Shown piece after piece: positions 42,213 through 51,457 of a DNA stretch of 64,000 bases (positions are counted from its first letter, which is position 1; each line of letters opens with the position of its first letter). A program made the translations under genes and the position numbers. The notes under the pieces were generated by a model. It worked only from the letters and a program-made list of their open reading frames with translations, was not told where the DNA came from and made no database searches. The stretch spans positions 133,368 to 197,367 of the forward strand of contig NZ_JADOTV010000006.1 in the NCBI RefSeq assembly GCF_015767245.1. The letters run 5' to 3'. Origin of the DNA: Aureivirga sp. CE67. Its GTDB lineage: Bacteria > Bacteroidota > Bacteroidia > Flavobacteriales > Flavobacteriaceae.

Positions 42213-43736
42213 TTAGTATTTAATTTTAATAAGCTGAGATTTTTTTCCATTTCGTCCAATTAAAAATATTGCATTGTTTTTCAAATCAATATATCCGTTG
42301 TCTACTCTATAGAATACTTTATCTTCTTTTCTGTCGATTAATTTTTTAATCTGGAATTTTGTTTCTTTATCAATTGAAATCTGATATAAATTCGACATTT
42401 GTTCTGAAGGATTTGTAGTTCTTACAGTTCCTGAAAATTCTTTTCTTAATTTATCAGAACTATTGATTAGAAAATAGAACTCGTCTCCAATAGGAATTCC
42501 TGTGAAAGAACTATTTCTTATTCCTGACTGTACTTTATTAATTACTTTAGCCCAAACAAGTTTACCTTTACCATCTACTTTAATTGTAATAATATCTTCC
42601 AGAATTGGTTGTGATCCATTTTGAAATTTTTGAATATAATTTTCTTCAGCATTCATGATTAAAGAACCGTCAGGAAGAAAAAATGCTTGCCTAAAAGTAA
42701 TATTCTTAATGCCTCTTTTCTTTGTTTGATTTTTTAAAGTATTATTATTTCCAAACTTTTCTGTCATGAAAGAATCTGAAAATTCGTTTTGGAAATCTTT
42801 AATGATTTTGAAAGAATCTATATCAATATCTGAACTATAAACTCCATTATATTTATAAGATTTATTTTTCCCATAAAAACCATAACATTTTAATTTCCCA
42901 TTATACAATGACATAGAAAGGTATGCGATATTGATATCTGGTTTTTTGAATTTTAGAACCTGTTTACTGTTTTTAGTAATTTTCTGAATTTCAAAATGAT
43001 AATTGATCTCTTTATTCTTTTTGTCAGTACGAGCATTGTTTTCAAATGATTTTCCTAAGAAATATAAAGTTCCATCATTATCATCGATAGTAATATCTTG
43101 TAATTGAAATAATTTATCTTTTAAATCAACTTCAAATTTCTTTTCATATAATTGATTAAATTTTTTATCAAAAACATAAATCTGATGTGTTTCTCTTTTG
43201 TTATTTTTTACATCAAAACTAAGTGCAAAATAATTTCCTTGGTTTGAAGCAATAAATTTTCCATAAGTATCTTTGTCATTTTCCCAATTTAAAAATGTAT
43301 CCTCAGATTCAAATATATTATTAGGAATCGAAACTAAATTTCTATATTCAAAACTCATTTCATTAAGCTCATCTGATGCTAAATTTATTTCAAGAGATTT
43401 TGTTTTTGAATTATATTTTCTTTCAATTAAATTTAAATTTCCGTTTTCAAGATAAGCGTAGATAATTTTGTTTTTTGTTTCATAATCTACTTCAAAAATT
43501 AATTCTAAGTTTTCATTAAAATGTTGGATATAATATCCTCCATTCACACCAATTGTTGGATAATAGGAGCGAATCAAAACGATACTTTTATCATCATTTT
43601 CAAGAACAAACGATAAATTTGTGTTCTTTTTCTTGTCTTTAAAAATTTCACTTTTTGTAATTGTAGGTACTTGTCCAAATGCAAACAAGCCAATAAATAG
43701 TAATAATAGCGCAAATTTTTGTTTCATCATTTTCAT
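42213..43736 (-). CDS. Exported hypothetical protein
   Basis: A 507-residue protein with a signal peptide (MKMMKQKFALLLLFIGLFAFGQ; Met4 is another possible start). The rest is beta-rich with repeating short strands such as HQIYVFDKKFNQLYEKKFEV and DGTLYFLGKSFEN, which suggests a beta-propeller. No catalytic motif or sorting domain seen, so it is probably periplasmic. I do not recognise the family. It is a lone gene with its own terminator at 42165-42187. Confidence 0.75.
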   Translation of the reverse strand: MKMMKQKFALLLLFIGLFAFGQVPTITKSEIFKDKKKNTNLSFVLENDDKSIVLIRSYYPTIGVNGGYYIQHFNENLELIFEVDYETKNKIIYAYLENGNLNLIERKYNSKTKSLEINLASDELNEMSFEYRNLVSIPNNIFESEDTFLNWENDKDTYGKFIASNQGNYFALSFDVKNNKRETHQIYVFDKKFNQLYEKKFEVDLKDKLFQLQDITIDDNDGTLYFLGKSFENNARTDKKNKEINYHFEIQKITKNSKQVLKFKKPDINIAYLSMSLYNGKLKCYGFYGKNKSYKYNGVYSSDIDIDSFKIIKDFQNEFSDSFMTEKFGNNNTLKNQTKKRGIKNITFRQAFFLPDGSLIMNAEENYIQKFQNGSQPILEDIITIKVDGKGKLVWAKVINKVQSGIRNSSFTGIPIGDEFYFLINSSDKLRKEFSGTVRTTNPSEQMSNLYQISIDKETKFQIKKLIDRKEDKVFYRVDNGYIDLKNNAIFLIGRNGKKSQLIKIKY

Positions 43737-43846
43737 TTTTGTTAATTAAATAGCGATTTATTCTTTCAAATAATTTTGAAAGCGAAAATATATCTTTTTA
43801 ATTAAAGTTAAATAATGAGAAGATGATTTATTTTGAAAAAAACAAT

Positions 43847-44539
43847 TTAAACTCTATCCATCATAGAAATTGTATTCAAAATACAGTGAGCAATAATAAG
43901 TGGCCAAAGATTTCTTCCAAATTTGATATAAGCAATTCCCATGATTAAACCAATAATTGCAACCGTAATTGATCTTTCAGAAATATCATAAGAATGACGA
44001 AAACCAAAAATAAGCGCTTGAAGAATAACGGCTAATATACTAGCAAAATGTTTTTGAGAAAAAACTTTTTCAATCCAATTAATCATAAAACCTCTGTCTA
44101 ATAATTCTTCTAGGAAAGATTCAATCAACACAAGAGGAATAATAGAAAAGAAAAGTGGCCAATTATCTTTTAAGTTTGCAAATTTAGATCCTGAATTTTC
44201 TACTGAATTATCTTCAGGAAACCAATTAAAAGTGTCGATAAGAATATTAAATATCACAAGAGAAGCTATGATGCAAATCAGAATTCCGGCTGTAATAAGA
44301 ATAGTTTTCAAAAGATTTTTTGGCATTGTTAAACCTAAATCTTTAAAAGATACTTTTCTAACTCGCATTCTCCAGATAGCAATAATAAGTGTAGAAGTTG
44401 ACCAAAAAAGCCCATTCCATATAAAACTCAATTTTTCAAAATAGATTTCTCTAATAAGAAACATTACTGAAATATAGATTATTAAATCTAGAACAAAACC
44501 ATAATGAATTACAGAATTGGAACTTTGTTTTAAGGACAT
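43847..44539 (-). CDS. CPBP family intramembrane protease
   Basis: The 230-residue integral membrane protein has about seven TM helices and the CPBP (Abi/CaaX protease-like) motifs: EELLDRGF near 142-149 (EExxxR), FGFRHSYD near 176-183 (FxxxH), and AHCILN near 219-224 (HxxxN). CPBP proteins are membrane metalloproteases of diverse function in bacteria, often in peptide processing or self-immunity. No bacteriocin genes are nearby, so its target is unknown. A single gene, facing away from the RNA methyltransferase. Confidence 0.9.
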   Translation of the reverse strand: MSLKQSSNSVIHYGFVLDLIIYISVMFLIREIYFEKLSFIWNGLFWSTSTLIIAIWRMRVRKVSFKDLGLTMPKNLLKTILITAGILICIIASLVIFNILIDTFNWFPEDNSVENSGSKFANLKDNWPLFFSIIPLVLIESFLEELLDRGFMINWIEKVFSQKHFASILAVILQALIFGFRHSYDISERSITVAIIGLIMGIAYIKFGRNLWPLIIAHCILNTISMMDRV

Positions 44540-44670
44540 ATCTTTTCTTTTTTTGTTAAAGCTACATATTTTTTAAAAATAATAAAGTTCTAAGTATAAA
44601 ACTCTTATTCAAAAATGTAAAAAGAAAATTAAAAAATCAGAATAGAAAAGAAAAATATGGTTGATAAAAA

Positions 44671-44699
44671 TGGAAATATTGTACTTTTGCAATATTAAT
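44671..44699 (+). promoter_or_regulatory. Promoter of the RNA methyltransferase gene
   Basis: -33 TTG at 44671-44673 and -7 TACTTTTG at 44692-44699, 18 bp apart. This is a complete Bacteroidota-type promoter; the transcript would start just before the ATG at 44709. Confidence 0.7.
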
Positions 44700-44708
44700 T
44701 CAATATAA

Positions 44709-45875
44709 ATGGATAAGAATTTTAAGATGGTTGCTACAACCATGCAAGGATTAGAGGAAGTATTGGCTACAGAGCTGAGAAATTTAGGAGCGCAAGATGT
44801 TAGAGTAGGAGTTAGAAATGTGTCGTTTTTTGGAGATAAAGGTTTTATGTATAAAGCAAATATTGCTTTGCGTACGGCTATCCGAATTTTAAAACCAATT
44901 AAAAGGTTTAAAGTACACGATGAAGAAGATTTATATGAAGGGCTTCAGAAAATTAAATGGGAACATTATTTAGATACTCATAATACTTTTGCGATTAATG
45001 CTGTTGTAAATTCTAAATTCTTTACATCTAATTCGCATTATATTTCTTTAAAATCAAAAGATGCGATTGCAGATTATTTTAGACTTAAATATAGTAAACG
45101 TCCGAATATTGATGTTAAACATCCAGATTTGAGAATTCATGTACATATTCAAAAAGATTTTTGTACAGTTTCTCTTGATTCTTCTGGAGATTCATTACAT
45201 AAAAGAGGATATAGAAGTGCTACGAATATTGCACCAATTAATGAAGTATTGGCAGCAGGTTTGGTTTTATTAGCAGGTTATAAAGGAGAAACAAATTTCA
45301 TTGACCCGATGTGTGGTTCTGGTACTATTTTGATTGAAGCTGCGATGATTGCAAACAATATTCCAGCTAATATTAATAGAAAAGAATTTGGTTTTGAGAA
45401 ATGGGCAGATTTTGATGAAGATTTATTTTTCATTATTCAAGATTCTCTTTTAAAGAAGATTAAAAGTTGTAGACATAAAATAATGGGATTTGATAAGGCT
45501 CCTTCTGCCGTATACAAAGCAAAAGATAATATCAAAAATGCCAATTTAGAAGAGTTTATTGGAGTACATCATGTAAACTTCTTTAATTCTACCAAAGATC
45601 TTGGAGGTCCAACGATGATGTTGTTTAATCCTCCTTATGGAGAAAGATTAAATATTGATGTAAAAGAATTCTACAAACAAATTGGAGATACTTTAAAACA
45701 TCAATATCCTGATACGCAAGTTTGGTTCATTACTTCAGACTTAGATGCGCTGAAAAATGTAGGACTTAGAACTTCAAAACGTATTGCAATTAAGAATGGA
45801 GATTTAGATTGTAGGTTTGTACGTTATGATATGTATGCTGGAAGTAAAAAAGCTAAAAAGAATAATTTCGACTAA
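44709..45875 (+). CDS. THUMP-domain class I SAM RNA methyltransferase (RlmL/YpsC type)
   Basis: The 388-residue enzyme has an N-terminal THUMP RNA-binding domain (about 5-160), then a Rossmann methyltransferase with FIDPMCGSGTILIEAAMIAN (SAM-binding motif I, around 198-217) and LFNPPYGERL (about 306-315), the NPPY motif of N-methyltransferases acting on the base amino group. It fits the RlmL/YpsC family that methylates 23S rRNA at guanosine (m2G2445 in E. coli). I leave the symbol blank because the exact target in Bacteroidota is not assured. A single gene with a full promoter and a terminator. Confidence 0.93.
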   Translation: MDKNFKMVATTMQGLEEVLATELRNLGAQDVRVGVRNVSFFGDKGFMYKANIALRTAIRILKPIKRFKVHDEEDLYEGLQKIKWEHYLDTHNTFAINAVVNSKFFTSNSHYISLKSKDAIADYFRLKYSKRPNIDVKHPDLRIHVHIQKDFCTVSLDSSGDSLHKRGYRSATNIAPINEVLAAGLVLLAGYKGETNFIDPMCGSGTILIEAAMIANNIPANINRKEFGFEKWADFDEDLFFIIQDSLLKKIKSCRHKIMGFDKAPSAVYKAKDNIKNANLEEFIGVHHVNFFNSTKDLGGPTMMLFNPPYGERLNIDVKEFYKQIGDTLKHQYPDTQVWFITSDLDALKNVGLRTSKRIAIKNGDLDCRFVRYDMYAGSKKAKKNNFD

Positions 45876-45904
45876 ATAGTTGATTTAAAATATTATAATT
45901 GTTT

Positions 45905-45941
45905 AAAGTGCTTGTTTTTTGAAATCAAGCACTTTTTTTAT
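45905..45941 (+). terminator. Intrinsic terminator
   Basis: AAAGTGCTTG / CAAGCACTTT with a T-rich loop and T run, 30 bp after the methyltransferase stop. Confidence 0.85.
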
Positions 45942-45984
45942 AAAAAAACTTCTATTATTTTTATTTAGAATAAATAAAAATAAA

Positions 45985-45992
45985 TATTTTTG
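45985..45992 (+). promoter_or_regulatory. Promoter -7 box for the Asp-rich lipoprotein
   Basis: TATTTTTG fits TAnnTTTG. It overlaps the TTG at 45990 that would open the longest frame and so supports the ATG at 46020. Confidence 0.55.
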
Positions 45993-46019
45993 CAGCCAAT
46001 TTATAAAAATATAAGAGAC

Positions 46020-46682
46020 ATGATAAAAAAATACTATTTACTAATGTTTTCAATTTTATTATTGATTGCATCTTGTTCTAAAGCAGATTTAGATATTGTT
46101 TATGGAGAAAATGAAAACGTAAATGTTATCGATGATAAGAATCCAAATGATTCAGATGGTGACAATTCAAATGATGGAGACGATTCAGATAATACTGATG
46201 GAAATGATAATTCGGATGGGGATGATAATGATAACACGGACGGAGATAATACAGACAATACAGACGGAGATGACAATTCTGAAAATAGTTTAGTAGGAGT
46301 TTGGAAAGGTGTTATGAACTGTAAGCCTTGTGGAAATGGAAATGCATCTTATACTTATACTTTAGATATTTTCACGGATGAGAATAATGAAATTACAGGT
46401 ACTTTACACTTAAAAGATATAGATTTTAATACAGAAACAGGATATTATAGTATTTCTGGTGCTTATGATTCGGATATGAAATTAGTGATTGATCAAACTA
46501 TTTTATTAGAAGAAAATGGAGACAATGGAAGTTATTGTTTAGATAATGTTTATCATTTACAAATTTCTGATGACAAGACGGAAATGGATGGACATTGGAT
46601 TAGTTCTGAAAGCTGTTCTCAGTTTTGGTTGTTTAATACGATAGAAGACACGTTTGATATTCACATTGAAAAAGAAGATTAA
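46020..46682 (+). CDS. Lipoprotein with long Asp/Asn-rich linker
   Basis: I start at the ATG giving an SPII signal, MIKKYYLLMFSILLLIASC, with the lipidated cysteine at 19; the product is 220 residues. Next comes a low-complexity linker of about 55 residues made of DGDNSN/DNTDGD units. After it, a compact domain has VGVWKGVMNCKPCGNGNASY (a CxxC pair), YSISGAYDSD and HWISSESCSQFW, a lipocalin-like or META-like beta domain by appearance. The gene is 1 bp away from the next gene, a likely outer membrane barrel, so the two may work together at the outer membrane. Function unknown. Confidence 0.8.
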   Translation: MIKKYYLLMFSILLLIASCSKADLDIVYGENENVNVIDDKNPNDSDGDNSNDGDDSDNTDGNDNSDGDDNDNTDGDNTDNTDGDDNSENSLVGVWKGVMNCKPCGNGNASYTYTLDIFTDENNEITGTLHLKDIDFNTETGYYSISGAYDSDMKLVIDQTILLEENGDNGSYCLDNVYHLQISDDKTEMDGHWISSESCSQFWLFNTIEDTFDIHIEKED

Positions 46683-46683
46683 T

Positions 46684-47391
46684 ATGAAAATTGTAAAGAA
46701 TATTTTAAGTATAATTGTATTATTAATTACTTTTTCTGGGAAAGCACAAACAGATAAATCTATTATTGTAGGTTATGATATTGGGAGTTTTAATTCAAGT
46801 ATTGATCATTCTGGGGATTATTTTAAAGTAGATCAGAATAATTTTCAATCAAAATTTAATATTGGATTTCAATTAAAAACAAAATCAAATACTATTTACT
46901 TTTTAGAGTATGGTCAGATTTACCAAAGATTTAGTGTAGACGGAACAACTTCGGAAAGTAGATTTAAATTAGATCAGAATAAATTTATTCCTTCAACAAG
47001 AATTGGTATCGGAAAAGACATTTCTATTTTTAAAAAATCTAGAAAACAATGGTTTGTTTATTTAGGTGTCGGAATTCAAGCAGAATTTCATAGCACAGAT
47101 AAATTGACTAATAGATCAGGAAGTGATAATGATTATGTTGAATTAACTACAGAATTACAAGATCCAATAGTGATTGGATTTCAGCCAGAAATAGCTTTAA
47201 AAAGTAGCATGACGAAAGAAAAATCTTATTGGAAACTAGGTGTGCGATATAATTTGCCTTTTACAGAAACTGTTTCAGAAGGTAGTTTTTCACATTATTT
47301 AGATAAAGAATTGGTCAAAAATCAAAAGTTTGATATTAGTGGAAAATATCTTTCTATTTTCTTTCAATTAGATTTTAATCTTTTTAAATAA
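46684..47391 (+). CDS. Probable outer membrane beta-barrel protein
   Basis: The ATG at 46684 begins a signal peptide (MKIVKNILSIIVLLITFSGKAQ) one base after the stop of the lipoprotein gene. The 235-residue protein shows alternating amphipathic strands: FNIGFQLKTKSNTIYFLEYG, QWFVYLGVGIQAEFHST, YWKLGVRYNLPFTETV, and a last strand YLSIFFQLDFNLFK ending in an aromatic residue and Lys. This is the pattern of a small outer membrane barrel of the porin/OmpW-like type. No family named. It is followed by a strong terminator. Confidence 0.78.
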   Translation: MKIVKNILSIIVLLITFSGKAQTDKSIIVGYDIGSFNSSIDHSGDYFKVDQNNFQSKFNIGFQLKTKSNTIYFLEYGQIYQRFSVDGTTSESRFKLDQNKFIPSTRIGIGKDISIFKKSRKQWFVYLGVGIQAEFHSTDKLTNRSGSDNDYVELTTELQDPIVIGFQPEIALKSSMTKEKSYWKLGVRYNLPFTETVSEGSFSHYLDKELVKNQKFDISGKYLSIFFQLDFNLFK

Positions 47392-47401
47392 AAAAACAAA
47401 T

Positions 47402-47445
47402 TTAGAATCCTCTTAATCGTATTTTTAAAGTTAAGAGGATTCTTT
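47402..47445 (+). terminator. Intrinsic terminator
   Basis: Stem AGAATCCTCTTAA / TTAAGAGGATTCT with a T-rich loop, followed by TTT. It follows the beta-barrel gene by 10 bp. Confidence 0.85.
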
Positions 47446-47657
47446 CATGCTATGAAACCTTTTGAAAATCTGTGTTTATGATAACGGTTTTATTAAAAGT
47501 GTCTTTGTTTTAAAAATATATTATTTTTAAGATTAAAACGTTTTTAAAATATTCTATTTAATTTAGTTGTTAAAAAAGTATTTATATGTGATAAGTTTCT
47601 ATTAGGATTTGTGAATTAATCAATATAGTTTTAACGAAACTTTAACAATCACATAAT

Positions 47658-49709
47658 ATGAAACTAAAATTACTTTTACTCTTCGTGCTTTTTTGTACGT
47701 CATTATCTGCGCAAAAGTCCCCTCAGGCTTGTAGAGCTTCAGAAGTAAATAATAAACTATTCGAGGAAAGAACCCCTTCTTTTGTAGAACATCACAAGTT
47801 TAACGATTATTCAAGAACTTACCAAAGAAATACAAATAATAGTACTTACATTATCCCTGTTGTTTTTCATGTTTTTGGAGATGTTCAAAGTGGAAAAACT
47901 GTTACTTATGATAAAATTGTTACGCTTGTTGAAAAATTAAATGATGATTTTAATGGGTTAAATCCAGATTTTGATACAGTAGACGGAGCATTTTCTTCCA
48001 TAAAGTCTACATTGGATATTCAGTTCAGATTAGCAACTATAGATCCTAACGGAGGATGTACTACGGGAGTTGTTTTTCATAATGTTGAAAGTGGATTTGG
48101 AAATGGTTCAGGATATGATTCTACAATTCAACAATACGCATGGGACAATTATAAATACATGAATGTTTATATTCAAAATGATCTTTATAATGATGGAGAT
48201 TTATATAATTCAGGTGTAGCTTGGTATCCGGATACATGGATGTCAGACAATGATTTGGCTAGAGTGGTGTATAATGGATCTTATATTCATGGAAATACAA
48301 ATGCTGAATTTGCTTCAACAATGACTCATGAATTTGGACATTGGTTAAATCTAATTCATACTTTTGAAGGAGGATGTAATGGAACGGATGAGGTTGCTGA
48401 TACGCCTAGCGAAAATGGAAGTCATGATTTAGATTGTTCACCAGGATATAATTGTAATGGAAGCTATGTAAACATTGAAAATTACATGGGATATAATGGT
48501 TCGGACGGATGTTATAAAATGTTTACAGCAGGGCAAGTTGCTAGAATGGAAGCAGCTTTAAATCATCCAGCAAGACAACCACTTTGGCAAGAATCAAATC
48601 TGATTGCCACTGGTGTTTATGAAGAACCAGGTTCTTTAGCTTTAATAACTAGTAATAAAGAAGAAGTTTATGAGGATGATTTAAATAATGGATCTTTTTC
48701 TCAAACTGTAGAGGTAAATATTATTGGAGGAAACTTTGCAAATTCAAGTGGAACTTTAACGGAAGGTACTGATTATACTGTTGATATCGCAAATGGATTA
48801 AATGTTGAGGTAACTTTAAACTCAAATTCATCTGCAACAATTTCTATTACAGGACAAGCAGCTTATCATGATGTTTCAAATAATTCTGTTTTTTCTATTG
48901 AATTAAAAGATAATGCACTTTCAGGAGGAACTTCAAGTTTTTCTTGTAATACTCTTGCTTATGAGTTAAAATATTATGCTCCTTATGAAGTAGTTTATGT
49001 AGATATAGATGATATCGAAATTTCACCTTCTTTTGTTTGGCAATGGTTTGGTATTGAAGTAGGAGATGACAATGCTTATGGAGCTTTCTTAGATGCGAAT
49101 TCAAATAGTGAATTAAAAATAGAAACTTATACAAAACCTTTAATTTGTGAAGGAAATACTTTAAATATTACTTATTTAGAAGAGGATGAACCAGTAGATG
49201 CTACAAGGAATTTTGTAGATGGAGGTGATTATCCAGATCTTCATAATCTTAGAAGTCAAAGTTATACAACTTGGGATGGAAAAGAAGGTTATGTTGGTTT
49301 TGAATACAAAATTAATGGAAGAACATGTTATGGATGGTTTAAATTAAGTGTTTCTGAAAATGGAGATTCTTATACTTTAAAAGAATATGCTTACAATACT
49401 GCACCAAATCAAACGATTTATACTGGATATAATAATTCTAATGTTGGAATTGAAGAAAATCCGATGGCGAATTTTCATATTTACCCAAATCCAGCGAAAG
49501 AAACTTTAAATCTAACAATAGGTTCGGATTATAAAAACTTAGAATTTTACATTACAGATATGAATGGAAAAATCTTAAAGAAATTTAAAAATGTAAAAAA
49601 CAATTCATATATTTCTCTGGAAATAAATGATTTAGACTCTGGATTATATAATGTCACTATAATTAAAGATGGAGGAATTATCTTTTCGGATAAATTCTTA
49701 AAGAAATAA
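47658..49709 (+). CDS. Secreted M43-type zinc metalloprotease with T9SS type A sorting domain
   Basis: A 683-residue secreted protease. Signal peptide MKLKLLLLFVLFCTSLSAQ. The metzincin zinc site is THEFGHWLNLIH (H224, E225, H228, H234), followed by TDEVADTP and a later ENYMGYN Met-turn, the pattern of family M43 (pappalysin/cytophagalysin-like). The central region is beta-rich with Ig-like modules. The C-terminus is a type A T9SS sorting domain (FHIYPNPAKETLNL ... SGLYNVTIIKDGG ... DKFLKK). Likely an exported protease for protein degradation outside the cell. Its own terminator is at 49747. Confidence 0.94.
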   Translation: MKLKLLLLFVLFCTSLSAQKSPQACRASEVNNKLFEERTPSFVEHHKFNDYSRTYQRNTNNSTYIIPVVFHVFGDVQSGKTVTYDKIVTLVEKLNDDFNGLNPDFDTVDGAFSSIKSTLDIQFRLATIDPNGGCTTGVVFHNVESGFGNGSGYDSTIQQYAWDNYKYMNVYIQNDLYNDGDLYNSGVAWYPDTWMSDNDLARVVYNGSYIHGNTNAEFASTMTHEFGHWLNLIHTFEGGCNGTDEVADTPSENGSHDLDCSPGYNCNGSYVNIENYMGYNGSDGCYKMFTAGQVARMEAALNHPARQPLWQESNLIATGVYEEPGSLALITSNKEEVYEDDLNNGSFSQTVEVNIIGGNFANSSGTLTEGTDYTVDIANGLNVEVTLNSNSSATISITGQAAYHDVSNNSVFSIELKDNALSGGTSSFSCNTLAYELKYYAPYEVVYVDIDDIEISPSFVWQWFGIEVGDDNAYGAFLDANSNSELKIETYTKPLICEGNTLNITYLEEDEPVDATRNFVDGGDYPDLHNLRSQSYTTWDGKEGYVGFEYKINGRTCYGWFKLSVSENGDSYTLKEYAYNTAPNQTIYTGYNNSNVGIEENPMANFHIYPNPAKETLNLTIGSDYKNLEFYITDMNGKILKKFKNVKNNSYISLEINDLDSGLYNVTIIKDGGIIFSDKFLKK

Positions 49710-49746
49710 ATTTCGTATAACATTAAATTTAAATTTCTTCGTGTAT

Positions 49747-49789
49747 AGAGGCTGGTTTTACTTATTAAAGTGAACCAGTCTCTTTTTTT
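49747..49789 (+). terminator. Intrinsic terminator
   Basis: AGAGGCTGGTT / AACCAGTCTCT with a loop of about 15 bases and a T run, 37 bp after the M43 protease stop. Confidence 0.82.
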
Positions 49790-49828
49790 GTAAAAGATGT
49801 ATTTCTCAAATAATATTTTAGATGATAA

Positions 49829-49912
49829 TTCGGAAATATAAGGATATTGAACAGAAGATATAATCAATTAGAATCTGATTTGGATGAAATAGGAGTTTTA
49901 TTTAAGAAATAA
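49829..49912 (+). pseudogene. Possible gene remnant with retained terminator
   Basis: The frame 49829-49912 reads protein-like at its end (LNRRYNQLESDLDEIGVLFK, then K, stop) but has no start codon in range and is cut by a stop just upstream. A nearby second frame (MIIRKYKDIEQKI) also ends early. A hairpin terminator at 49924-49967 follows 11 bp later although no intact gene needs it. This suggests a decayed small gene. Confidence 0.4.
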
Positions 49913-49923
49913 CTACTAATGAA

Positions 49924-49967
49924 AAAGGAATTTTTATCAGTACATGATTGAAAATTCCTTTTTTTAT
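49924..49967 (+). terminator. Intrinsic terminator without an intact gene
   Basis: AAAAGGAATTTT / AAAATTCCTTTT with a loop of about 17 bases and a T run. It follows the remnant frame ending at 49912. Confidence 0.75.
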
Positions 49968-50005
49968 TTTAAAATTGTATCGACAAAATATTTCAAAAAA
50001 AACAT

Positions 50006-51451
50006 ATGAAAAAGATAGTAGCAATTATAGTACTTCTTACTATAGTTTCTTGTAATGAAACTACGAAAAAGAAAAAAGAATCTGTAAAAGATAAATCAGA
50101 ATTAAAAATATATAATGTTTCTCAAGCACAATTAAAATTTGCAAATCAATATAAAAATGATTCAGAAGCAATAAGAAATAAAATTTTTATCGATTCTATT
50201 TTTAAGCCTTATCAATATTTTATTGAGGGTTATATGGGGAAAGAAAAAGATTTTACGGATTGGATGAATAATCAAATTATCCCAAATTTAGATCATTATA
50301 ATAAGTTAGCTGAAAAAGTGAATTTGTCTAGAATAAAGAGCTCTTTTGATGAAAAAGCGAATGAAATAGCTGCTTTTACTGGTTTGATTCCAAAAGGAGA
50401 TTGGTTTTTTATATATGGACCTTCTTGGGTTGATATGGGTGGGTTTTCTGATAATAAAACAATGCTTGTAGATTTGGCTCATGAACAAATGAATGATTTA
50501 AATACGATCACATCTACTTTTCCACACGAATTTAATCATCAGATTTATGGAAATACATTGAATTTTGATAAAAAAACACCAATTATAAATAGAATAATTG
50601 ATGAAGGTTTTGCAGTTTATGTTTCTCATAAAATTCATGCAGGTAAAAAGTCAATAGCTGAAGAATTAAATTACACAGAAGAAGAATACAAAGTTTGTGA
50701 GCAAAATAAAGATGAGTTAATTTCTTTTATAAAGGATATTTATTTAAAAAATGATGAGAATTTGGCTGAAGATTTTGCAGATAGAGGAGTTAAATTAAAT
50801 GAGAAATTTCCTGGAGCAATTGGTTATTTTATCGGTTTAAAAATTGTTGAAGAATATGTGAAATTAAATGGACCTGATTCTTGGAAAGATATATATTTTT
50901 TAAAACCAGCAGAAGTTTTGGAGAAAAGTAAAGTTTTTGAAAAAATAAAATTAAACCAGAATAAAGTTTTAAAAGGAACAATTTTAGAAAAATTAGCTGA
51001 AGAAGAATTTGTTATAAAAAATAAAGATTCTTTAGAGTTTAATCTGCCATTTAATCTACATAGTTTAGATTGTGGTGCTCCAGATTGTTATACTTCAACA
51101 GTTTTTTTTAAGATTAAAATTTCTGATTCATTAGTTTTTCCTAAAGAATTTCCTTTTTCTTTTCAAGAATCTGGATGTCACGTTAAGGATTCGACTCAAA
51201 TTAAGAGTGTTTTTAGGAAGGTTGAAGAAACTAATGATTTTGTGAATTATTATTCTAAAAAAAGGAAAAGTAATTTAATCATAGGGAGAGCGGGAGAACT
51301 TTATTATATTTTGAGTTCCGATTCAAATAATGTGAAAATTCAGAATTTGGAAAAACAATTTGATCATGCTGAGCAAGAAAATTCTAAAACTGAGATTTAT
51401 AAAAATTTTATTATGAATAGAAATTTCTTAATGTCAAATGCTGAAAATTAA
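50006..51451 (+). CDS. Lipoprotein zinc protease, DUF2268-like
   Basis: The 481-residue SPII lipoprotein (MKKIVAIIVLLTIVSC, lipidated cysteine at 16) has a gluzincin-like zinc site: PHEFNHQIYGN with H174, E175 and H178, then IIDEGFAVYVSHK (E about 23 residues on). This resembles the DUF2268 family of predicted Zn-dependent proteases. The C-terminal ~130 residues hold three cysteines (DCGAPDCYTS, SGCHVKDS) and appear to be a separate domain. Anchored to a membrane facing the periplasm or surface. It may form an operon with the next two genes (6 and 18 bp gaps). Confidence 0.82.
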   Translation: MKKIVAIIVLLTIVSCNETTKKKKESVKDKSELKIYNVSQAQLKFANQYKNDSEAIRNKIFIDSIFKPYQYFIEGYMGKEKDFTDWMNNQIIPNLDHYNKLAEKVNLSRIKSSFDEKANEIAAFTGLIPKGDWFFIYGPSWVDMGGFSDNKTMLVDLAHEQMNDLNTITSTFPHEFNHQIYGNTLNFDKKTPIINRIIDEGFAVYVSHKIHAGKKSIAEELNYTEEEYKVCEQNKDELISFIKDIYLKNDENLAEDFADRGVKLNEKFPGAIGYFIGLKIVEEYVKLNGPDSWKDIYFLKPAEVLEKSKVFEKIKLNQNKVLKGTILEKLAEEEFVIKNKDSLEFNLPFNLHSLDCGAPDCYTSTVFFKIKISDSLVFPKEFPFSFQESGCHVKDSTQIKSVFRKVEETNDFVNYYSKKRKSNLIIGRAGELYYILSSDSNNVKIQNLEKQFDHAEQENSKTEIYKNFIMNRNFLMSNAEN

Positions 51452-51457
51452 ATTCAA

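Noticed and set aside
43847-44539. CPBP protease considered as bacteriocin self-immunity
   Set aside because: No bacteriocin precursor with a GG leader, ABC exporter or regulator was found nearby.
49547-49867. 106-residue minus-strand frame over the end of the M43 protease
   Set aside because: Overlaps the conserved T9SS sorting domain in antisense and a terminator; no domain seen.
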